Shown here piece after piece: positions 1-13,500 of a DNA stretch of 64,000 nt; the first letter of the stretch is position 1; each line of letters begins with the position of its first letter. The translations under genes and the position numbers were made by a program. The stretch lies in contig OENT01000040.1 in NCBI GenBank assembly GCA_900239685.1, forward strand, positions 214,122 to 278,121. Direction: 5' to 3'. The notes under the pieces were generated by a model. The model had not been told where the DNA came from. It worked only from the letters and a program-made list of their open reading frames with translations, and searched no databases. This stretch comes from Rotaria macrura (lineage: Eukaryota; Rotifera; Eurotatoria; Philodinida; Philodinidae).

Positions 1-484
1 GACAACAACATTTACCATTCGATGGTCATCCACCACCACATAGTGGTTTATGGCGTCCAGCTCTTCGAACTTTTATTGGTATGTAGGAGAGTTTCTCTTT
101 TTCTGCTTTCTTTTTATTACCTGTAAAAGACGTTGTAATTTGATCTAATCAATACTCATTACCCGCCTAGTCACAAGTAATTATAATCGCTTCATATTTA
201 TCGCGCTCACCTTCATCACTTCTCATTCTATAACCTATATTCTTCAATTAAAAGTCAACCTATGCATACAAGCACATACATCCATCCATACATACACACG
301 AGTATAATTGAATCTCGTTCGTATACACAACCAGTCTAAAGAACATGTTCTTTCTCATTTCTTCTTTTCATTCTCTCTATTTCTCTCTTGTTTCATCATC
401 CAAGTGGTTGCTTGTATGTACGTCTCGATTACTCGACTACATGGGCAAACATACCCAACAGGTTTTAAATTGATGAAAGTAATG

Positions 485-515
<31 letters not shown>

Positions 516-1715
516 GAAGAACTACCAATCAGCGTTTTTATTTACTAACTACCTATCGTATTTCACATGAGAATTTCAAGTGTGTTCATATGTGGATTGG
601 CAAAACGAAGGTAGATCTAAGAAAAAAATATAGATGAAGATGCAAGTTCTTGCCAAGAGGCAATACGATCTCTCTTTCTTTTAGCATTCGGCTAGCTTGT
701 TTTGATTTCTTCACTTAAGGCTTATTTCTATTGTATGTGTCTATGTATATATCTCTAATCACATTATTTTTTTTCACTTATCGTCTCTCTATTCAATTAA
801 TGTATGCTACCTATTATAACAACAATAGAAACTGAATGATGAATGTGTGCATTATAGTTTTGTTGATTTTGACGATTTGTCGTTTATATTTTGTCTCTAT
901 TTCTCATAGGTAATCAGCCAGGTAGTTATTTTGGTAGTAATGGTTCGGCATCACTCACTTCATCGACACCCTCATTATTGAGTGGTACAGTGCCACCAAA
1001 TGGACTCTATATTCCACCACCGCCTTCAAGTATATTTTGGCCATTAGGTCTTCGTAGTAAACCACGTCGAGGTATGCTGCGGCGTGCAGTTTTTTCTGAT
1101 CAACAACGTAAAGGTCTTGAAGTTGCGTTTCTTAAACAAAAATATATAAGCAAACCAGAACGAAAAAAATTAGCTCAACGACTCGGACTAAAAGATTCAC
1201 AGGTAAAAATTCGTAAATTTTTAAAAAGAAATAACATCTATTCAATAATAATAATAATAATAATAATAATTTTATTTATTCGTTTCATTTTCTTTTATCG
1301 TGGTTATCAAGGTTAAAATATGGTAAGTGAAATGTAATTTGATTATCAATATGTAAAAATAAAACATTCTTTACTTGGTCTTAGGTTTCAAAATCGTCGT
1401 ATGAAATGGCGAAATACAAAAGAACGTGAATTACTTACATCAAGTTCAACTAATAATACTAATAACAATACGAACAACAATAATACTACTACTACTAATA
1501 ATAACAATAACTTTACTGATGGTACAGAATCAACTTCGTCGACAAAAAATTCAGTTAGCCATGATAAAAACGAATTATGTATTTTATCTAATGATTGTTG
1601 TGATTGTCAACAACAGCAAAATGAAGATGCAATCACTTTTCATCCATCACTAGTTGATAATGACGAAGACTCAGACAGTTCGGATGTTGATGTTAATGAT
1701 GATTCAAGAAAATAA
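1..1715 (+). CDS. dbx: DBX-type homeobox transcription factor (5' partial)
   Basis: Exons read 1-78 (partial, phase 1), 910-1202, 1312-1322 and 1385-1715, stop TAA. The homeodomain begins RRGMLRRAVFSDQQRK, continues with KQKYISKPERKKL and GLKDSQ, and ends VKIWFQNRRMKWRNTKEREL. These blocks are characteristic of the developing-brain homeobox (DBX) family, including the KPRRGML lead-in and the KERELL tail. W48, F49 and N51 of the recognition helix are present. Family knowledge: nuclear DNA-binding repressors that pattern interneurons. Upstream is a Pro/Ser-rich stretch (PPPPSSIFWPLG); downstream are Thr/Asn runs and an acidic Asp/Ser tail, as in vertebrate DBX proteins. VKIW is encoded by an 11-nt microexon between introns of 109 and 62 nt; reading through instead destroys the homeodomain and hits stops. 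The start codon lies before the window. AATAAA at 2351-2356 is a possible polyadenylation signal. Confidence 0.93.
482..516 (+). repeat. ATG trinucleotide microsatellite in DBX intron
   Basis: About eleven near-perfect ATG/GTG units lie in the 831-nt intron between the first two visible DBX exons. They create a Met-rich open frame that I do not consider coding. The rest of this intron shows no recognisable element. Confidence 0.8.
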
Positions 1716-4700
1716 TAACTGAATTTCTTTTTTCGTTTGTCTTCAATGGACATCGGTGATTGTGTATGCGAATGAAATCTATTGTATCTAATTGGACGTG
1801 TCTTTTTTTTTGTTGTTCGTGTGAGTCTTATCTTTTTGTTTTCTTTTTTCTTCGCATTTTTTTTCTCTTCGAAAAATTTCATGTGTCACTATTTCTTTTT
1901 CCAAGTATTCGATTCAATTTGAGAGATTGTGGATATTTTTTTTCTTCGTTTCCAATAATATACATGTATAAATATTTGACTTCATACTTTTATTGATATC
2001 AGATTCAATCCGGATATTGATGGTTCATAGAAACAAAACGATGTTAATGCATATCGATGGCAATTGTTAAATTTTGCAATCGAATACATAAGAAATACGT
2101 GTAAAGCAATCAAAAAAGAAGTTCACGCTTATTTACAAACATCGAAGTTCTTCATCAGATATATATTTGCATGAAAATATTTGTCGATTATTTGATAATC
2201 CAATTTAGTTTAGTGAGTAGCGTGAAGATATACATTGCTCGAATATTGTTTCGTACCAACAAATATATTCGAGTTTTACTTCTCATATGTTCATAATTGT
2301 TTTTTCAATGTCTATTGTGATATATAAGTGTTTGACTAGATAGTGCTTTCAATAAAATCAATGTGATTTTGATTGACATTGAGTACTGTAATTTGATTGT
2401 TTACATCTATTTATTGAGACTAAAAAATTGAAAATTTTCGAAAGATTTCATATCTCATGCTGATATGACTATTAGAATTCACAAGACAAGAAAAAGGAAA
2501 TCAAGTTTTTCAATCCAAACTTTCTGACCTCTCAATTTATTTATTTGTACAAGTTGGATGTAGAGTAATTGTAAAATGAATAAGCTTATTTTTTAAGAAG
2601 AAAAAATAACGAGAATTATTGAAAAGTCCCAAATGAATAAACCTAAGTTATATTGAACTTGTAAAAAATAAAAAGATAAATTCGTCATTCAGTTCTTTAT
2701 ATTTCTTCTTTTTCTTCGGGGAAGTTTTCCTTACTGCGATAGATTATTTTTTTTTTCGTAATTGTACACTGCAACTTATATTAGAACATTTAACATTTCT
2801 AAGTACTTATTATGTCATAACGTTAACCGATGCTGCGACTCATGTTTCACTCTCTGGTCAGAAGATACAGGTTGGTTCAATAATGGACACAACTTAACAA
2901 ATGAATGCCTATTTTTCTGTCATGTTTGATTGTTTAGTATCAATATTGTACAAGTCTAGTTAAGTAAAACTTTATTTGTATCAATGCTATCTATCTATTT
3001 AAATATTCTTGTAAGTCAGAGCACTAATGAATTGACCATTTTTTTGTAGATCTTTCTTAGTTATCGATGTAGAAAAATTTCAACTTTCTAATTCAAGAAA
3101 AAAAAATACGTTAAAGATTGCCAACTAACCACGTTCAATGGTTACAAATGATTCATTGTATATCGATGAAAATTTTCCGTTGTGCAAAAAATAATGTGCA
3201 TGCCGAACAGTGCATATAATTCTTTTGAATATCTCAATTGTATACTTTGTAACATTTATTTTCAAAATATTATTGTATCACTATCAAGAAATAGTCAATG
3301 AAAATTTCACCATGTACTGAAAATGTTCCAGTATGATTACATGTAAGTGTTCCTTCTATTTCACGTAAGGTTACCTTTTTCAAACAAAGCAAATATGTAT
3401 AACTTACAAAGTAATTACTTATATTTGTGAACAGTCTAGTTTTCTGAAATTAGTTCGATTACTCAGTATTCAAACTCTCAATACATAATATCAGAAACTG
3501 AAGCCAGTTAGATTCGAGCTGAGCATTCCATTCAAACAAAAATTCAAGATCTCTAAAGTGAAGGGTGATATCATTTGTTTTCTGATGATTCTTTTTTTTT
3601 TAAATTCTACTATTTTCATTAACCATGAGGAAGTATGTACTGACGAAGTGTTTGAATATACCACGAAGAATATAAATTGCCGAGGTATAAGAAGTATTCA
3701 TGCATGTTATTTATAACAATGATGTATGATAACAACATGCTGCATTGCACATTCTGATTTCATCAACAACAAGAAATCGTACAGTTAGCAAAATTCATGG
3801 AGTATTTTAAGTAGAATGATATCTAATGAATTTGAGATGATGCATTTTTAATGCATTATGAATTGAACGAACTCATTGAGTAGCATACTCTAGTTGTATG
3901 ATATTGAAATTTGAAATTTTTCAATAATGATAAAAGAATATACTAGAGTATATAACTTTGCAGTCTCGTCAGAAACCACAATGATCTATTTCGATTATGG
4001 GAAACTGTTGCTTTCATGTGCGATAGAGATATTTTTATTCGTCATGAAAGAAAAACATAATACATTTTAATAAAGGCAAGTTGACGTCATCGGAAGAATA
4101 GTCGTTGAATGAAACTATGGGAATAGTTTGGCATACATGATCTACAAACGGGGCTAGTATTTTATAGTACGTATACAGTTGGAAACTATAATTTTATATT
4201 ATCTTGTGAGAATTGTTTAGATGAAGAAAAAGAAGTTCACATTGACCTTGTCAGGAATCAAATAATGATCATCTACAAAAAAAAATATATCATCGAAATT
4301 CCGATATAGAAAAACAATGATAAACTTGAGGTGAATCAGAACTATTTTGAATAAGGTGAATAAAATGAAAACCTTTTTAAAAATATATATGACTTTGAAC
4401 GACACAACCGTAAAAAGTTTTGATCAATACTAAAACTGTTCACTACAACAGTGCTCCATCGATGAATCAAATAGTGGTAAAATAGGTAAACTTTGTTTCA
4501 AAGAATATGTGCAAGTCTCAACAAAGTTATTTCTCGAGTTCAGTATGTCACTTGACAATCACACAATACTTATCGAATTGAGAAAGATTTGAAAGGCTTT
4601 TACTATACGATAAGTTGAATGTTAAAAACGAATAATAGCGTTAATCAAAGTAATTCTTTCATGATTTAAAACATCTCATTAATGAACAACACGCAATCGA

Positions 4701-6127
4701 ATAAATGGTAGTCATGTTTTACAAATAAAATTTGCCGAAATTTATTTTCATAGTAGTCTTCTATCGTTTGATCTATTCTAAAATGTGACCTACATGTAAT
4801 ATCAACAGTGAGTAAATATATGTATAATTATTCCTAGATAGAATTGGAAATGCTTTGTTATTTCTTTCATATTCTCATGATTAACCAATTATTTGACATT
4901 TTCAGTCTTTTGATGAAATAAATAAAAATAAATAATACGACGCCAATAGCCTTGCTTATTGATTGTCAACATTATATTCAACTATGGTGAATAGATGAAA
5001 TATTCATATGTTGAGCATTTTCATATTTTACTGCATTCGTCATATCTTTAACACTTGTGTACTTGATTAGTCGAAATCCTTTTAATATTTTAAACTGATT
5101 GGAGAATTACGTTAACAGATTGCTTGCTTTATTGAAAAAATCCATTGAAATGGAAACATTGCAATACAAATGTTAAAAGCAAACGTGTTTGATGTCATTA
5201 AGTTTAGATTCTCTCACATTCCTGAAAAATAACGTATTAGTGATTCGATGGAAAGAATTTTATTCTTTTGCCAAAGTATTGAATATGCTACTTGATCTAT
5301 TATGATGCATCGATTTTATCCGAAACGTAATAAAGATATAGAAGAACTCATTGTCATGTGTGCATATTAGTATGTATTTGTTGTATGATTAAAAGTGAGT
5401 CCTTCGTATGTAACAATCTTGAATAATCATGATAAAAAAACGATGGATACAAGGTATTTTGATCTGTATTGCTAGTTTTCAGGAAAAGATAATCGAAAAA
5501 TACATGTTCTCAGTTATTTCTTTTGATTATATTTGACATTCTGATGGTTGATAGAGTATCATACGGAAAATATCATTACAACAATAGTCTGTTGGTATAA
5601 TAAACTCTTTCATCAAACAATATGAACTTTTCAAGGTATTTGTGGAAACCAAATACTTGATCTGTGGTCTATTGTCATACTAATAGTTTCACAAGCCCAT
5701 GTTATTATACAGTTAGGGCTTCGAATGTGAAATAAATTCAATCTTAGCAATCATAGTGTTCTCTAGAATTCATCTAAATTTGAATCAACTTACGAATATT
5801 GTTGTTCGTGATTTAGACAAGAATACATGTCGCGTTTATTCAGTTGATCAAACAGATTTCAAGCATCATCAGAACCACTTTTAGAAATAAAAATGTTAAT
5901 CTTTCCTCGACTTCGTACAACTATGTCTACACTGAGTTCTTGTAGTACGCTCATAATTTGAATGACAAAACAAATTTACTTAAATTAATTCATCTGAAAC
6001 CTCATGATTGATCTGAATAAGGTTGCAAGGTCACTGAAAAGATATTGGAATTCAATGATTGCAAATTTTACTAGTACAGTCTTGTAACCAAAGTAACATC
6101 AAATATATAAAAGCAAAAAAGTTCGTT
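1716..6127. other. Intergenic, no gene recognised
   Basis: Between the DBX stop and the next gene I see only AT-rich sequence with short random frames. The first 640 bp probably include the DBX 3' UTR (AATAAA at 2351). No tRNA-like cloverleaf, long terminal repeat or clear inverted repeat was noticed. Confidence 0.6.
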
Positions 6128-6951
6128 TTATCTATTTTGATTGATAACAATATTCGACATAGGTTTCCTAGTTGATGAAGGAAAAAATATAAACGAATTC
6201 GATGGTTCATCATCGTCGATTAACTCATCAACATCAACATCGATTTCTTCGACTACTAGCTGTTCTTTCAAATTTTCATGTTTATGAAAACCATTGTTTT
6301 GTTTGATAGACTTGTTCTTCACCGATGATTCTCTTGGAATTTTCATAAATGAACTTGTATTTTCATTAACACTACTCTCATTTATTGTCATTGGAAATAA
6401 AAACGGAGTTTTTTCTAATAGTCGTTGATTTCTGCATAATGTTGTCAATTGTTTTTGAAAAGCATTATTATTATTATTATTATGGCTGTCAGTGTCCTTT
6501 TGTTATAAAGGAATAATGAATGCTACTTGATTGTTTTTCTCAAATAACAACAATCAAACTCACATCATCATCATCATCATCATCAGATATTGATGAATCA
6601 CGGAGAGCTGATCCAGATCGTGGCATTGTTGGTATATCTTTTGGTAGGTTCATTAATTTTGGATCATGACAAATAAATACAAAATCTATGTACAAATGAG
6701 TTTTTCTATTGAATCTAAAAACATCTTCATTTACCACAATAACAATTTCGATCAGCATCTTTTGCTGCAATAGGTAAAAGATCTCCGCTACCTCGATAGA
6801 TAACGACACAACGACCATGAATCAATTTGATCGTTTTCTTCAATGCTTTTCGTTTACATTTAACTGTTGTACGACAGTATCTTGAATCAACTAAAAATTC
6901 ACTATCAGATTCAGATGTTGATGAAAGTTCATTACGATTGTGAATATTCAT
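6128..6951 (-). CDS. Unknown small acidic-tailed protein, exon structure tentative
   Basis: I do not recognise this protein. Exon 1 runs from ATG 6951 down to 6735 and encodes MNIHNRNELSSTSESDSEF, then a basic Cys-containing part (CKRKALKKTIK) and a segment ending DADRNCYC. A 49-nt intron (donor GTAAAT, acceptor ACATAG) joins it in frame to 6685 downward, encoding DFVFICHDPKLMNLPKDIP and an aspartate run near 6585. From there it either stops at 6540 or splices at a GTTTGA or GTGAGT donor into the open segment 6448-6128, which has protein-like composition (EEIDVDVDELIDDDEPSNSF). The last junction is uncertain: the best donor (GTGAGT) is phase 0 but the next frame does not fit it cleanly. No signal peptide or membrane segment is visible. 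It is divergent from the large FN3 gene, 572 bp away. Confidence 0.42.
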
Positions 6952-7523
6952 GGCAAAAAGCAAATGAAGTTTGTATATAGAACATGAATCATGACTTTCT
7001 TTTTTTTAAATGAAAAAGAGAAAATAAAAATTTGCTCGAAAATTGTTGTCAAGACAATAGATAAATGCTGACATCTATAAATTGTATAAGATACACTACT
7101 AAAACTAGTTAGCCTTAGTATAGCTAACGCATAAGATGATACGATTGATTATGAATAATGATGATTGTTAAAACGTCAATTATAATTGGATCATTGCTTA
7201 GCAACGCAGTATGTAAAAAACGGATAATGCAATAACAAAAGAGCAAGAAGCCTGCAGAGATTGAAAAAAATTTTGTTTCATTTAGTTGTATTTTCCTATC
7301 AGACAAATTGAATACAAGTAAAGGGTTAGAGATAGTTTTTTCTTATTGAACATTTTACACGCTTATCAACACTTATATCATTAATGTAACTTTGTTACAT
7401 ACAATCACATGTTTGACTTGCACGTTGGATCGAACTATGTTTGTTTCTATATTTTACAATGATGAGTGGTGAAGACTAACGGTTTATAGATAAGTGTGTC
7501 TCTTTTCTTGTTGTGCCTAAATC
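6952..7523. promoter_or_regulatory. Divergent intergenic region
   Basis: This 572-bp stretch separates the starts of the minus-strand unknown gene and the plus-strand FN3 gene, so it should carry promoters for both. That is inferred from position only; no defined core-promoter motif was identified. Confidence 0.35.
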
Positions 7524-10500
7524 ATGGGTTGTGCCGCATCTGTCAGTAGACGGTCGTGCGAAAAGAGAAAGCCCTCAAATTTAGTTGCTCAACAATCGAC
7601 CATACTAGAACAGATTACTAAAGGTTTGATTTATTTTTATAATTTGCTTTTCTTGTTCTTCTGCGTGTGCTCAGTTTTGTTTTGATTGAATATGTACTTA
7701 AGCTTATATGTAAAATAGTGATTGTTCATTTTCTTTCATTGTTCAGTTCCAACTCTCATGGCTTCCTCACAAGGTCTTGGGCCAAATGAAGATGTTAGTC
7801 AAAGCGAAGAAGAAATACAGATGGTTCATCATATAGATATTACTAGTGGGTCGTTTCCACCCAAATCAACACAAAATATTGAATGCGATGATATTATTGA
7901 ATTTGTAATTAATGGACAAGGTGAATATGATATATTTGAAGTATACAAAGATGGTGATAGTTTTTATCGAGTACATAATGGTTTTGAACTACTCAACATA
8001 AAATATCGAACGCCACCAACTAGCAGACGCATATTTCTTTCCTTTGCACTTAATCGACCTGAAATTGAATTATACTTTTGTATTATTCGATCATCCGAAC
8101 GACAAACAATACTCACCACACATAAATGTCCAAAATTGAATTGTGAAAAAAATTGCCTGAAAATTAAAAGACCTGAAATAAAATTCTCTTTAACAGACGA
8201 AAAGGAAAATCAAAAAGTTTATCTACATAAAGGTGATACTATCGAAATAGAATGGACAACACGAGGTCCTGGTTATCGAATCGAAGAAAAGAAATACTGT
8301 CCTGTATCTGGTGGCCTTTACTCAGTTGAACAAGCCGCTGATAGTGTATCTCATCGACCAGCGTCTAAAGGAAGATTTTTAAAAACGTTTAACGACTTTG
8401 GCGTGACCTATTTAGTTCGTTTCAACGATTCAAATCAAGTTCATGATCTAACTGTTTGTATTGTGAATGAAACATATAAAATAAAGCAAATTGAAATAGC
8501 TGATAATAATATTCAACCAAATATTATTTGGATAGAACAAAATGATTGGATTAGATTTGAATGGTCTGGAAAACAGAAACAAACTGTTGTACAAATTGAA
8601 CCATTCACTGTTAGTGAAACAAAACAGCAATCGATTGAGGTTTGTATTTCTCGTGAGCAAAAGACTAAAATCAAAGTGATCTGTTTCATTTTTGATTTAG
8701 CTTAAAAAAAGTGGTGAAAATTTCTTTTGGCCAAATGAAGCAACACGACGCGGTTGCATGCGTCATCAATTTGCTCAGCCCGGTGTTTTCTGTTTTAAAA
8801 CTGGAGACAATCAAATTGGTACCATCGTTGTTGAGCCACCGAAAATTATTTTTCATGTACCACTTTTTGGTGATAAATTAGGCAAGCCAAGAAACAACCT
8901 ATCATTCAAAGGAGAACTTTTTGTTTTTCTCCATTTTTAGTTCATAAATTGAATACAAATTCTTTTCTACAATTCGATTGGAAAATGAAAGACACAACAG
9001 AAGACTCATTACTAATTACAATTGAATCAAATTCATCTGTAGTACCAGACTTTGCTGGTGGTCTAACTGGAGTGTTTGATTGTGGTAAGTAGGAAGAAGA
9101 AGAAGAAGAACAGATGCTTTTTTTGAAATATTAATGAAGAAGTTGTTATGAACATATTTATGTATGTACGCCACTGCTTATTAATAACATGTTATTTTTA
9201 TTTGAAATTTGAAAGCTGACAGAAAAGAAAAGATCAGTATCGTTTTACTAGCAGGCACATACAAAAAAAACGGAAGAATAGGGAGAAAAGGCATTTTAAC
9301 GTCATTCATTTAACGATCGTCATAGAAACTTGTTTGAAATCTAAAATTTTGTTTTGATCAAATAGTATCAAAGTTCTTCGGTCGGAGAAAATATTTATAA
9401 ACACTTTATCATTGATACATAGCAACCGAAACTCTTCTTAACAATCGTATTACAGAGAATAAATATCAACTTGATCTTTTAGAAATAATCCGCATCAATT
9501 TTTCAAAAAGAAAATAACTTCTCAAAACTAAGAATTTCATGTGAATTGACATTTCTTTTTCTAATCAGTGCAAAGAATTATAATAGATTTGCATGATGTC
9601 TAACTTGATCATTCTCATCACTAACATGAAATGCATACCAAAGTGTATCCAATGAATATAAACATCAATAAAGAAAAGAAACCATTGTAGCTTATTTTAT
9701 TTGTTTTCAAACATGCATTATAAGTCTTCTTTCTTAATAAATATGTGAAGGCGTAAGACAGATGTAGTGTGTATTTATTCTTAGTCGAAATGAACTCGAT
9801 CAGTAAATAGTATTAAAAATATTTCCATGATCAAAAAGTAAAAACTAGCTATTCATTGAAGAAAAGCAAGAACAAGTCGACAAAAAACAAATGTTTTGTT
9901 TCTTCTGTAGTTGTTTCATTAGAAAATTTGAGATCCAGCCAAATCGAATTTCAACATTCTTCGTATGATTCTACAATCAAAGTTGAATAGTTATGCCAAA
10001 GAAAGGAGATACTCATTTGTGCATATCTATTGAATAGAGAGTCTTTGAAGATTTCTCATAACGAGCAATCTGTCGAGTTTCAATTACTGAGAATCATATC
10101 TGATCAATAGAAACTCTTCTTATGTAAATTTGATTTCTTCAGTGTATAATTTCGGATATCTTGAAGGACATTGATTTGCATCAAATTATATGATCGATAG
10201 GCACTTATTGCGTAATTTAAAATTTTTGTGTCTAATTATAAAATCGAAAAGTTTTTCTTCTTGCCGTTAGAAGATTAATTCAATCTTTACGAAGAGATTA
10301 GAGAATCGTTTCATAAGTTACTTTTCTCTTTTAGCTTTACATAAATGTACTAAAGTTGAACAATCATTTCGTCGTCATTTTCACACATGTGAAACCTATA
10401 TTTTAAACATACCTCAATATGGTGTCTACAATTTTATGTATTCTGATACGAATGATTGTGCTCTTATAAGTGCCATTGTTGAAAATTCTATTGATGTAAG

Positions 10501-13500
10501 AAAATCTTATTTGTGATTACAGTCGTAAAACGATGAATGTTGAATATTGTCTTTACATAGAATCATCGTGTTGCTTATGATGAACGAAATGTATTCGACA
10601 CAAATCCATTAATCATAAATCGTTTTGATCTCGTATGGTTCGATTCATCGTCGACAACTATTGCCAGTATATTTCGAACAGATGAATATGGTAATCAATT
10701 AGAATCAGAACAGGCCTTATTTCAACCTCAAGCAAATAGTATTGGTTATTATGTAAAAGAATTTCAACAATTGGGTATTTATTATTTTTCAACCGATATA
10801 AGTAGCGATGATATAAATAAACAAGAACAAATTTCTAAAAAGCCATTGACAATAATTGTTCTACCAGAAATTCGTTTTCATTATCGATTAATTGGAAATC
10901 AGATATTCAATACGGATCCGATAATAACAATTGTGAATGATTTTGTTGTCTGGGAATTCGAACGTATTATCTGTCATAAAAATATACAATTAAGTTCTAA
11001 TGAAACATTAAAACAGTTACAATCATGTCATGATCAGGCTGTTGCTGGAAGAAACCGGCAATGTCTTGCTGTTGAATGTATGATGGCTGGAACTTTTTAT
11101 TTTGCTAATCCAGGTAAACTATTAAAATCAAAATTGAATAATTATCCTAATAACTATGTATTAATCTTTATGGTTAGAATTTGAACGAATTTATGGTTCA
11201 GATGAGGTAGCATATAAAAAGAACAAGTCAATTTCTTGTCCTTTAATTGTTAATTTCCTTTTTAGAGTCGCCTTATAACACCTATTATTATTGATCCACC
11301 ATTTAGCCAGAATTGCATTATTACTACTAACCGACAATTTACTCCGTCTGTTTTATATATTGCACAGGTAGGTTCGTTATTATTTAAAAATTTTGAATTT
11401 ATAAAACAAATCTACAATATTCATTATTAACATAGAACGATACGGTTTCATGGGTGTTAAATAGTAATGAACGAAATTATGGAATTTATGTACAAACAAA
11501 TCTAGATGAAGAATATACGGAAGAAGTAAGATATTTTTCTTAGAAATATTTCAAATTAATTTTTTTAACTCTAGAGCAATTTTATCGAGCAAAATATTTC
11601 AGCATTTGTATCCGGTGTTCATCATTTGCATACATTCAAAGAACCTGGACAGTATATTATTCGATGTAATCGATTTCAGACTGGAGCAACTGTATTCGTT
11701 TATTCAGACGATACTATTCGAAGTCAAAGTAGATACATATTGTGTTCTACTTAGTTTCTATTATTGTAATTTTTTTATTTCTCTATGAGTAGAAAGACAA
11801 GTTCAAGAGCCTCACATCGCTGAAGATGTTGGTCCTTCGTGTGAGTTCGGTACACAGTTTCATTTAGTTTGTCCTAGTCGAGCTGCAACTATTTATTATT
11901 CTCTTGATGGTTCTATTCCAACACGACACTATGATAACGTTCATGTAAATAAAACTACAAAAAGAAAATCTCTTTTCATTATGATAAATTTAGAAATATG
12001 AACCTAATGATGGACTACTTTTACTTGAACAAGGTTTCCATATTATACGTGCCTATGCATTTGAAGCTGAAAAATTAGCAAGTACAGTTAAAACGAGCAG
12101 GTTTGTTTCCTTCGTTTTTTTTTCCAAACAGATCACACATTATCTAAGACAAACATAGATGCATCATTCCACATACACGTCTCTCAGGTCCAACATATTT
12201 GGATGGAGATTCTCAAAGCATTGACAATCATCCTATCTGTAATAGTTTGTTTTTTGAAAAGTTCTTCTCCATAACCGTTGTGAATATGCGATACAAACTG
12301 ATCTGGACATTGAAACGTACTGATTTGCACGTTTTACACATTTTTCAGAGCCTCTTCGTTGCTATTCTATAAGAATGCGATATAACTGAATTTTACGCGG
12401 TAAGAATTGGAACTAATAATGTATTCGAAATATATTCAACAAAAATTCCTTTTACCGGATTGGACGTAACCTCATTTGAAAATTCATAAAAAAATCGTCT
12501 AACTTAGAAAAAAAGTGTTGCTTCAGAAATCATGGAAATTTTCTCGAGTTCTTCTATGAAAAACAAATCATTTTAACACACACACATATATATATATGTA
12601 TATTAAAAAAACATTTCAAGCCTTCGAACATTTTTAATGAATAACGAAGTGCAATTTCCGGTAAGAATTTTATTTTTTTTTTTGAGTCGGCCAAATGTAG
12701 GATCATGTATTATTGGTATACAAATTAATAAATTATTTGTACAAAAATAAATACCACCTATTGTTACAAACACATGTAATTGGATAAAATAAGATGTGAT
12801 CATAGATGAAACTCAAAACTCAACATAATTAACTTGTCTTAATTAAAAATGACTTAGACGCTTTCTAATATTCATCATCTGTAATATAGACGGTGACAAG
12901 ATTGATCTGAAGAAACATGTGCCATGAATCTATATCAGACATTATTAATATTTTTATTATGTAAATTCCTTACAAAGCAATAAATTAGTGAAAATACGAA
13001 ATCTAAAACTTTTTATAGATAAAGAAAAGAAAAGAAAACAAACGGAACATCTGTTAAAATTCATGAAAAATCCAGTAATTCTCAAATGGAAACTTAGACT
13101 TAGAATTGTGAGTAAGAAAGGTTAAGGGCAATCATATGTGAAAAGGATTACCAAAACCTAATGCATGCATAATGTGTGAAAAATAATCTCAGCTAGCATA
13201 GGTTTCCTCTGTCTCAAGTTCTTTTATGTCTTCGTAGACGAAATCGTTTCGATTTTTTCCATCAAAGAATATTTATTTGAAGAAAATAGTTTAGTTATTA
13301 TAAAATATGATTAAGATGATTTTGAACAAGGATGTTTTTAATTGACAATTCTAAGAGAAAAACCCATAATATTCGATATCTTTATTGTGAAAATAAAATC
13401 AATTGAAAATTACAATCGCCTGATTGTGTATCTATCGTTAATCTATACATAATTTCATATCTAAATCAGTCGAGGATTATTGTTACATCTTGAGATAACA

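Noticed and set aside
308-637. 109-codon open frame with a Met run
   Set aside because: Lies inside the DBX intron and its Met run is the ATG microsatellite; no splice signals or protein-like composition.
1203-1316. Read-through of DBX exon 910-1202 into Ile-rich sequence
   Set aside because: The extension is an ATA repeat within an intron; splicing to the microexon restores the homeodomain.
4217-4405. 62-codon Phe/Ile-rich minus-strand frame
   Set aside because: Low-complexity AT-driven frame without family features.
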